Positions 58,026 through 64,000 of a stretch of 64,000 nt of DNA are shown piece after piece. Source of the DNA: Kribbella pratensis (GTDB lineage: Bacteria > Actinomycetota > Actinomycetes > Propionibacteriales > Kribbellaceae); NCBI RefSeq assembly GCF_004366075.1, contig NZ_SODU01000003.1:1550001-1614000 (forward strand), read 5' to 3'. The notes beneath the pieces were generated by a model that had not been told where the DNA came from, made no database searches, and saw only the letters and a list, made by a program, of their open reading frames with translations. A program made the translations under genes and the position numbers. Within the stretch, counting starts at the first letter, position 1. Each line of letters begins with the position of its first letter.

Positions 58026-58981
58026 CAGCCGCAGGACCTGCGCAGGATCAGCTCGGTCGGGACGGTCAGGGCCTCCATCGCGTCCTCACCGTCGATCAGC
58101 CGGCGGACGGCCTCGCGCGCCACCAGCTCGACAGGCTGGCGTACGACGGTCAACGGCGGCCAGGTGTACTCCGTTTCAGGAGTGCCGTCGAAGGCAGCTA
58201 CCGCGACGTCCTCCGGCACGCGCACACCAGCCTCGTGGAGTGCCCGCAGTACGCCAATCGCTTGCAGGTCGGAGCTTGCGAAGATCGCGGTGGGCTCGGC
58301 CGACAACAGTGTCTGCGCAGCGCGGTAACCACCCTCGCGGGAGAACGTCGCGCGCGCGATCGGCCCCTCGGGGAGACCCGCGGCGGTCAGCGCGTCACGC
58401 CAGCCGAGCTCGCGTTCGGGGTGACCGGCGCCTCCGATGACCAGCCCGATCACGCGATGACCGTGCGAGACGAGGTGCTCGACACCCGCGCGTGCACCCT
58501 CGCGATACGCCGGCCGCACCGAGCTGACCGTCGGCAGTACGCGGTTGATCGCGATCACCGGGACCTCGACGTCGTCCAGCGACGGATCCGCGGTAGGCGC
58601 CACCAGGACGAGCCCGCTGACCTGGCGCGTGAGCAGCTCGGCGATCTTCGCCCGCTCGGTTACGGGGTCCCCGTCGGCACTCGTCTGCAGTACGACGTAC
58701 CCGCGGGCCGCCGCCTCCCGGTCGATCGCCTTCGCGAGCTCCGCGAACAGCGGGTTGCCCCCGTCGGGGGTGATCAGCCCGAACGTCCGCGTCGTACCCA
58801 TCCGCAACGCCCGCGCGGTCGCATTCGGGCGGTACCCGAGCGCGCGGATCGCGTCGAGCACCCGCTCACGGGTCTCCGGCGCAACCTTCCGCGGACCCTC
58901 GTTCACCACGTAGCTGACGACGGCTGTGCTGACTCCGGCGTACTCCGCCACGTCGTTGCGGGTCACCGGATCTTTGGGCAT
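58022..58981 (-). CDS. LacI-family regulator
   Basis: 319 residues. Helix-turn-helix TRNDVAEYAGVSTAVVSYVVN, hinge RPNATARALRMG, then a sugar-sensor domain ending with two Cys (RRSCGC). Divergent from the Gfo/Idh gene at 59060 with a GAAAGCGGTTGC element between them, so that gene is the likely target. Confidence 0.93.
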   Translation of the reverse strand: MPKDPVTRNDVAEYAGVSTAVVSYVVNEGPRKVAPETRERVLDAIRALGYRPNATARALRMGTTRTFGLITPDGGNPLFAELAKAIDREAAARGYVVLQTSADGDPVTERAKIAELLTRQVSGLVLVAPTADPSLDDVEVPVIAINRVLPTVSSVRPAYREGARAGVEHLVSHGHRVIGLVIGGAGHPERELGWRDALTAAGLPEGPIARATFSREGGYRAAQTLLSAEPTAIFASSDLQAIGVLRALHEAGVRVPEDVAVAAFDGTPETEYTWPPLTVVRQPVELVAREAVRRLIDGEDAMEALTVPTELILRRSCGC

Positions 58982-59010
58982 GCAGTGATGGTACGACGGT
59001 TGACCGGTCT

Positions 59011-59025
59011 GGAAAGCGGTTGCTA
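59011..59025. promoter_or_regulatory. GGAAAGCGGTTGC LacI-type half-symmetric site
   Basis: An imperfect palindrome (GAAA-GCGG-TTGC) in the 78-base divergent gap between the LacI and Gfo/Idh genes. It resembles LacI operators with a CG centre. Confidence 0.45.
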
Positions 59026-59059
59026 GCGTCGGTGTCTACACGAGTAGAAGGAGTTCACC

Positions 59060-60376
59060 GTGGCCAGACGCTATGCAGTCGCCGGGACCGGTTCGCGAGC
59101 GCAGTCGTACATCCGCGCGATCCTCCAGGAGCACCCCGAGGAGGCGGAGCTGGTCGCCCTGCTCGACCCGAACCCGGGCCGGCTGGCGTTCCACCAGCGC
59201 TTCGTCGCGGGGCTCGGCGGCACCGAGCTTCCGCAGTACGGCGCCGACGACCTGGAGCAGATGGTCAAGGAGCAGTCCGTCGACCGCGTGGTGGTGACCA
59301 GCCCCGACTACACGCACGCGTCGGTCGTGTCGCGGCTGCTGCGGGCCGGTGCGGACGTGATCGTCGAGAAGCCGCTGACCATCGACGCGGGCGGCACCCG
59401 GCAGATCGTCGACGCGATGAACGAATCGGGCAAGTCCGTGGTCGTCACGTTCAACTACCGGTACTCACCGCGGAACAGTGCGCTGCGGCAGCTGATCCAG
59501 GACGGCGAGATCGGTCAGGTGACCAGCGTCGAGTTCCAGTGGGTGCTCGACACCCGGCACGGTGCTGACTACTTCCGCCGCTGGCACCGCGAGAAGAAGA
59601 ACTCCGGCGGTCTGCTCGTCCACAAGGCGTCCCACCACTTCGACCTGGTGAACTGGTGGATCGCCTCGACACCGACCCGCGTGTTCGCGTCCGGCGCGCT
59701 GGCGTTCTACGGCTCCGAGAACGCGGCGGCCCGCGGCCTCGGCGAGCGTCCGGCGCGCGGCACGATCGACGGTGCCGCCGACGACCCGTGGCTGCTCGAT
59801 CTGCGCACCGACGACACGAACCGGCAGCTGTACTACGAGGCCGAGAAGTACGACGGGTACCTGCGCGACCAGGACGTGTTCGCTCCCGGGATCACGATCG
59901 AGGACAACATGTCCGTGATCGCGGAGTACGCGAACGGCGCGCGGCTGAGCTACTCGCTGAACGCGCACTCGCCGTGGGAGGGGTACCGGGTCTCAATCAA
60001 CGGCACGCTCGGCCGCGCCGAGCTCGAGGTGGTCGAACGGGCCGCGGTCGTCGACGACCAGATCGACCCGAGCTATCCGTCCGACCGCGTGATCGCCGGC
60101 GACGTCCGCACCAACGGCGAGCGGCTCGTGCTGCAGAAGCACTGGGCGCCGGCCGTCGAGGTCGAGATCCCCCGCGGCGAAGGCGGCCACGGCGGCGGCG
60201 ACAAGCTGATCTACAACGACCTCTTTGTTGGCCCCGGCAACGATCCGCTGGGTCGCGCCGCCGACGTCAACGACGGCGTCCGCGCCGTCGCGGTCGGCAT
60301 CGCGGCCAACCAGTCACTCGCCACCGGCCAGCCGGTCGTCGTCGCCGACCTCAACCTCGGCGGCTGGTCGTCCTAG
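59060..60376 (+). CDS. Gfo/Idh/MocA-family oxidoreductase
   Basis: 438 residues, longer than the 365-residue relative at 4708. Rossmann motif AVAGTGSRAQSYI, EKPLTID near residue 105, FNYRYSPRN, and the KKNSGGLLVHKASHHFDLVNWW segment with metal/substrate His residues. Closest in style to large oxidoreductases acting on oligosaccharides or modified sugars. GTG 59060 follows GAAGGAG. Its stop codon is the first base pair group of a strong terminator. Confidence 0.92.
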   Translation: MARRYAVAGTGSRAQSYIRAILQEHPEEAELVALLDPNPGRLAFHQRFVAGLGGTELPQYGADDLEQMVKEQSVDRVVVTSPDYTHASVVSRLLRAGADVIVEKPLTIDAGGTRQIVDAMNESGKSVVVTFNYRYSPRNSALRQLIQDGEIGQVTSVEFQWVLDTRHGADYFRRWHREKKNSGGLLVHKASHHFDLVNWWIASTPTRVFASGALAFYGSENAAARGLGERPARGTIDGAADDPWLLDLRTDDTNRQLYYEAEKYDGYLRDQDVFAPGITIEDNMSVIAEYANGARLSYSLNAHSPWEGYRVSINGTLGRAELEVVERAAVVDDQIDPSYPSDRVIAGDVRTNGERLVLQKHWAPAVEVEIPRGEGGHGGGDKLIYNDLFVGPGNDPLGRAADVNDGVRAVAVGIAANQSLATGQPVVVADLNLGGWSS

Positions 60377-60405
60377 GTCCTGTCTGGATCACCAGACAGG
60401 ACCTA
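60374..60405. terminator. Perfect 14-bp hairpin terminator, bidirectional
   Basis: TAGGTCCTGTCTGG pairs with CCAGACAGGACCTA around a 4-base loop. It includes the Gfo/Idh stop codon and overlaps the last codons of the convergent kinase gene, so it can serve both. Confidence 0.9.
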
Positions 60406-60892
60406 ACCCTGTTTCGGTGAGGATCTGCTGGACGGTCGCATCGAGCGAACTCGACTCGTCGATGATCGTCTCGCGCGGCCGCTCCAGCAGATCCCTCGGC
60501 CGGTACCAGTCGGCCATGTCCTCGGCCGTGAAGGCGCTCGCCTTGTCGCGGGTCGCGTGCCGGCGCACGGTCTCCTCGAACGGGATGTCCAGGTAGTAGA
60601 AGTGCCCGCCGTGGTCCCGGGCGAGCTCCGCAAGCATCCCGCCGTACCGGACCGTCGGGAGGATTCCCTCCACCACAGCGTGGAATCCACGAGCGAGTGC
60701 GTATCGGGCCATCTGACCGATGAGCTCGATGTTCGCACCGTCGGGCTCGGCCAGTTCCTGGAAGACGGTACGGCGTACGTAGTCCTGCTCGATGTAGGCG
60801 ATGCCGTGACCGTACTGCCCGCGAATCCCTTCCACGACCGAGCTCTTGCCCGATCCGGAGTTGCCCCGGACAACGATCAGCTGCGGCGTCAC
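60389..60892 (-). CDS. Small P-loop kinase-like protein
   Basis: 167 residues. Walker A GNSGSGKSS at about 11-19, IEQDYVRR, and a LID-like region with RHATRDKASAF. It resembles small kinases of the zeta/AAA_33 type that phosphorylate sugars or nucleosides; no antitoxin is adjacent. GTG 60892 overlaps the preceding stop (GTGA). Confidence 0.85.
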   Translation of the reverse strand: MTPQLIVVRGNSGSGKSSVVEGIRGQYGHGIAYIEQDYVRRTVFQELAEPDGANIELIGQMARYALARGFHAVVEGILPTVRYGGMLAELARDHGGHFYYLDIPFEETVRRHATRDKASAFTAEDMADWYRPRDLLERPRETIIDESSSLDATVQQILTETGLGPVW

Positions 60893-61233
60893 GACCGCAG
60901 GTGCTTGCTGACGTCGCCGGGCACCGCCTGCAGGACTGTCACGCACGAGCGCGCGAACGCCTCGTCGTCGTTGGCGTCGTCGCGCTCGATCGCGAGGTTG
61001 GTCGTGACGTGCTGCGTGCGCGGGGTACCGTCCGGATAGACGATCAGCGTGTCGCGGAACCATTGCTCGATCTCCGCTCGGCCGTGCAGCGGTGCACCAC
61101 TTCCGCGGTACGTCGTGTGGGCGAGGAGCTCGCCCACGCCGGCGAAATCACCGTCGTCCACCAACTCGGCGTACCGAACGATCAGGTTCTCGATCTCCCG
61201 GCCGTCGGCGGGGTCAAGGGGTACTCGCGCCAC
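60889..61233 (-). CDS. SnoaL-like (NTF2-fold) protein
   Basis: 114 residues. IENLIVRYAELVDDGDFAGVGELL, GRAEIEQWFRDTL and THVTTN-type TQHVTTNLAIE fit the SnoaL_4 group. Role unknown. A GTG start at 61233 with a weak ribosome site. Translation is coupled to the kinase gene. Confidence 0.85.
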   Translation of the reverse strand: MARVPLDPADGREIENLIVRYAELVDDGDFAGVGELLAHTTYRGSGAPLHGRAEIEQWFRDTLIVYPDGTPRTQHVTTNLAIERDDANDDEAFARSCVTVLQAVPGDVSKHLRS

Positions 61234-61249
61234 GGATCGCGACTGTATC

Positions 61250-62254
61250 TCAGGCGGCTTCTCGGCGGGCTGCTCGTTGGCGGCGGAACCAGATCGCCAG
61301 GGCGATGCACGGGACCAGGAGTCCGCCGACGCCGAGGACGATGAAGTCCCATTCGGCGCCGATGTGGTCGACCAGCCAGCCGAAGTTCTGGCCGAAGAAG
61401 CCGGTGACGAAGGTCAGTGGGAGGAACACCGTGGCGAGGATGGTGAGCTGCTCGATCGTCGCGTTCTGCCGGACGCTGACCTTGGTCTGCTCGACACCGA
61501 TCACCGCCATGTTCGCCTCCAGGACCGTCGCGAGCAGGTCCCGCTGAGCGGCGACCTCTTCGTTCACCAGGACGAGATGGTCGTGCACGTCGCGGAAGTA
61601 CGGCAGCAGCGCGGTGTCGCGGGCGCCGCGTTCCAGGGTGGCTAGCACTGCTAGCAGCGGGTGTACGGCGCGGTAGAAATCGGTCACCTCGCGGCGCAGG
61701 AAATATATCCGCTCGGTCGGGGCGACCGAACCGGCGAACACCGTCCGCTCGACCTCCTCGATGTCTCGCTCCAGTTCGGCGACGACCGGACCGTAGCCGT
61801 CGACGACCTGGTCGAGGATCGCCCAGAGCACCGAACTCGTGCCGGCCTCCAGCAGCTCGGGCCGCTGCTCGAGCCGGATCCGCGCACCGTGCAGGTCACT
61901 GGCCACACCCTGACGGACGGTGATCACGAACGCCGGCCCGACGAAGATGCTGACCTCGCCGAAGTCCACTTCCTCGCGCTCTTCGTCGTACCGGGCGGTG
62001 CGGAGGATGACGAGGCGGATGTCGCCCTCGTACGGCTCGACCTTGGGGCGGAGGTGAAACGTTTGCGCATCCTCAACGGCCAGCTCGTGCAGGCCGAAAC
62101 TCTCCCGGACCTCGGTGAGTTCCTCGGCGGTGGGCTCGTACATGCCCAGCCAGACGAACCCGCCGGCCCGGCAACTGGCGGCGGCGTCCGCGACCGACAT
62201 CGCCTCGACGTGCTGGCGGCGTCCGTCCCGGTAGTAAGCGCAGTCGATGATCAT
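61250..62254 (-). CDS. CorA-family divalent cation transporter with GQN in place of GMN
   Basis: 334 residues. A large soluble N-terminal domain with long helices leads to two C-terminal membrane helices (LTILATVFLPLTFVTGFFG; FIVLGVGGLLVPCIALAIW) and a basic tail. The canonical selectivity motif YGMNF reads FGQNF here. GMN sets Mg selectivity in CorA, and ZntB has GIN, so ion preference may differ. It lies 16 bases upstream of the SnoaL gene on the same strand. Confidence 0.9.
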   Translation of the reverse strand: MIIDCAYYRDGRRQHVEAMSVADAAASCRAGGFVWLGMYEPTAEELTEVRESFGLHELAVEDAQTFHLRPKVEPYEGDIRLVILRTARYDEEREEVDFGEVSIFVGPAFVITVRQGVASDLHGARIRLEQRPELLEAGTSSVLWAILDQVVDGYGPVVAELERDIEEVERTVFAGSVAPTERIYFLRREVTDFYRAVHPLLAVLATLERGARDTALLPYFRDVHDHLVLVNEEVAAQRDLLATVLEANMAVIGVEQTKVSVRQNATIEQLTILATVFLPLTFVTGFFGQNFGWLVDHIGAEWDFIVLGVGGLLVPCIALAIWFRRQRAARREAA

Positions 62255-62391
62255 GATGACCTCCTCCCCTGATCGTCGTCCTTTCCCGCACCGAGGCGAC
62301 AGTGGGCCGGGTGAACTCCGGTTCCTGTCCAGGCCGTGAGAAATCCGGGGCGGTTCCTGTCCGGCCGCCGACGGTCGACAAGGATGAAGGC

Positions 62392-63354
62392 ATGGGACTA
62401 CCAGTCGTACTGATGCCAGGACCGATGCACGAGGCCGTCGCCCCCGGGCTGGACGGTCACTGTGAGCTGATCCGGCTCTGGGAGGAGACCGACCCGGACG
62501 CCGTACTCGCGGCCCGCCGGGACGAGATCGTCGCCGTCGCCACGGGCGGTACGGCGATCGACGGCCCGTACCTCGACCGCCTGCCCGCGGTCCGCCTGGT
62601 CGCGAGCTTCGGCGTCGGCTACGACCGCATCGACGCGACCGCCGCCGCCGAGCGCGGCGTCATCGTCACCAACACTCCCGGCGTCCTGGACGACGAGGTT
62701 GCCGACACCGCACTCGGTCTGCTGCTGATGACGGTCCGCGAACTGGGGCAGGCCGAGCGCTACCTTCGCGACGGCAAGTGGGCCGACGGCACCCCGTATC
62801 CGTTGACCCGCGCAACCATGCACGGCCGCCGGATGGGCATCCTCGGCCTCGGCCGCATCGGCCAGGCGATCGCCGACCGCGTCCAGCCCTTCGGCATCAC
62901 CGTTGCCTACCACAACCGCCGCCCGAAGGACGTCGAGTACCAGTACTACCCGTCGCTCGTCGAGATGGCTGCCGACGTCGACGTACTGATGATCGTCATC
63001 CCCGGCGGCGACACCACCCGCCACCTCGTCAACGCCGAAGTACTGAGGGCTCTCGGCCCCGACGGCATCGTCATCAACGTGGCCCGCGGCACCGTCGTCG
63101 ACGAACAGGCTCTCGTCGACGCCCTCCGCACCAACACCATCCACGCCGCCGGCCTCGACGTCTTCGAACACGAACCCAAGGTCCACCCCGACCTCCTCAC
63201 CCTCCCCAACGCCGTCCTCCTCCCCCACGTAGGCTCCGCCACCATCCCCACCCGAACCGCCATGGCCAACCTGGTGGTCCAAAACCTCACCACCTACCTG
63301 ACCAAAGGCACCCCCGTAACCCCCGTCCCCGAATCCACCCACCTGCTCGACTAA
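62392..63354 (+). CDS. D-isomer-specific 2-hydroxyacid dehydrogenase
   Basis: 320 residues. The NAD-binding motif ILGLGRIGQAIADRV (about 150) and catalytic Arg (NVARGTVVDE), Glu (LDVFEHEP) and His (LLPHVGSAT) are all present. It reduces glyoxylate/hydroxypyruvate or related 2-oxoacids. ATG 62392 follows GAAGG; the open frame to 62302 is unsupported. The last third is very rich in C on the coding strand. Confidence 0.92.
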   Translation: MGLPVVLMPGPMHEAVAPGLDGHCELIRLWEETDPDAVLAARRDEIVAVATGGTAIDGPYLDRLPAVRLVASFGVGYDRIDATAAAERGVIVTNTPGVLDDEVADTALGLLLMTVRELGQAERYLRDGKWADGTPYPLTRATMHGRRMGILGLGRIGQAIADRVQPFGITVAYHNRRPKDVEYQYYPSLVEMAADVDVLMIVIPGGDTTRHLVNAEVLRALGPDGIVINVARGTVVDEQALVDALRTNTIHAAGLDVFEHEPKVHPDLLTLPNAVLLPHVGSATIPTRTAMANLVVQNLTTYLTKGTPVTPVPESTHLLD

Positions 63355-63407
63355 CTGAGCCGGAAAAGCACGGGCGTAGCGTCCCTTGGCGTTGTTAGGG
63401 TTTCGGG

Positions 63408-64000
63408 ATGGTTGGTCTGTTGCCGCGGTCGGCGCCTGGTGCGGCGGGGGTTTCGGCGCGTTCGATCGTTGAGTTGCTGGATCGGCTCGAAGCGGAGTCG
63501 GTCGAGTGTCACTCGATCATGGTCGTACGGCGCGGTCACGTCGTCGCGGAGGGCTGGTGGGCGCCGTACTCGGCGGAACGCCCGCACCTGCTCTACTCGC
63601 TGACCAAGTTGTTCACCTCGATCGCTGTCGGGCTCGCGATCGCCGATGGGCTGCTCGCGCTGGACGATCGGTTGGTCGACGTGTTGCCCGACCACGTTCC
63701 GGATGACGTCTCCGAGCAGGGCCGCCGGATCACCGTTCACCACTTGCTGTCCATGACGGCCGGCCACGCCGAGGACAGCCTCGAACAGGCCTGGCAACTG
63801 GAGCCGGGCGATCTGGTGAAGGGCTTCCTTCGTACGCCGTTCTCCGCGCCGGAGGGATCCCAGCACACCTACGACAACTCGACCACGTTCCTCCTGGCTC
63901 GGATGGTGGAGCGGGTCACCGGCCGCGGTCTCCCGGAACTGCTCGACGAACGCATCTTCCAGCCGATGGGCATCGATCACGCCGAATGGGACCGGGTGGC
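63408..64000 (+). CDS. Serine hydrolase of the beta-lactamase/PBP-C family (3' truncated)
   Basis: The reading frame from ATG 63408 stays open to the window end (197 residues). LLYSLTKLFTSIAVG contains the SxxK nucleophile motif, and HTYDNSTTFLLARMVE holds the YxN motif. No signal peptide is seen. Family members are esterases or D-aminopeptidases. The C-terminus with the third motif is outside the window. Confidence 0.88.
   Translation, partial: MVGLLPRSAPGAAGVSARSIVELLDRLEAESVECHSIMVVRRGHVVAEGWWAPYSAERPHLLYSLTKLFTSIAVGLAIADGLLALDDRLVDVLPDHVPDDVSEQGRRITVHHLLSMTAGHAEDSLEQAWQLEPGDLVKGFLRTPFSAPEGSQHTYDNSTTFLLARMVERVTGRGLPELLDERIFQPMGIDHAEWDRV

Noticed and set aside
60389..61233. Zeta-toxin/antitoxin pair
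   Set aside because: The kinase-like protein has a P-loop, but the coupled gene is a SnoaL-like protein, not an epsilon-type antitoxin.

Overview
The window is high-GC, densely packed chromosomal DNA of an actinomycete. The two-domain LysX, the bkd operon without a local E3, a MalT/LAL-type regulator beside a LanM, a DUF3099 protein and many GTG starts with GGAGG-type ribosome sites all point to Actinomycetota. A Kribbella-like member of the Propionibacteriales is my best guess, from gene content and codon style only. I see no tRNA, rRNA, insertion sequence, phage gene or CRISPR array.

Layout. 0-10 kb: a cut-off P-loop kinase-like gene, a molybdopterin oxidoreductase, then a carbohydrate locus: LacI regulator, TIM-barrel isomerase, Gfo/Idh oxidoreductase, SGNH esterase, GH2 beta-mannosidase and a lipoprotein polysaccharide deacetylase. 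Two AACCGGTT operators tie the isomerase operon to the mannosidase. 10-19 kb: succinate-semialdehyde dehydrogenase, an LLM flavoprotein, then a class II lanthipeptide synthetase (LanM), a cysteine-free membrane peptide, a strong hairpin and a large LuxR-type ATPase regulator. 19-30 kb: ROK regulator, a 58-residue Cys-rich protein, hydrolases, DUF998, LysX, surface-type proteins, an XRE regulator, and L-serine deaminase preceded by a glycine riboswitch. 30-45 kb is amino-acid and peptide catabolism: secreted peptidase, M24 aminopeptidase, GntR plus pxpABC (5-oxoprolinase), then a hydroxyproline degradation operon (D-hydroxyproline dehydrogenase subunits, DapA-family deaminase, 4-hydroxyproline epimerase) under an XRE-cupin regulator. 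45-53 kb: exported protein, PRISE-type reductase with LysR, CDF transporter, DUF3099/MarR with a divergent MFS pump, and a class F sortase with its Ser/Thr/Pro-rich anchored partner. 53-64 kb: TetR, bkd E1alpha/E1beta/E2 with a divergent Lrp regulator, a second LacI with a Gfo/Idh gene, a small kinase, a CorA transporter, a 2-hydroxyacid dehydrogenase and the start of a serine hydrolase.

Most notable: (1) the LanM keeps its kinase-like dehydratase residues and zinc ligands, but its cyclase domain appears to lack the usual Asp and His, and its neighbouring peptide has no cysteine; (2) the hydroxyproline dehydrogenase is split from its C-terminal [2Fe-2S] domain exactly at a G-GGG-GGC slippery heptamer; (3) a glycine aptamer precedes L-serine deaminase; (4) the sortase partner lacks LPXTG; (5) many regulator genes have clear palindromes next to them. 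Nearly all convergent gene pairs touch or overlap at their 3' ends.
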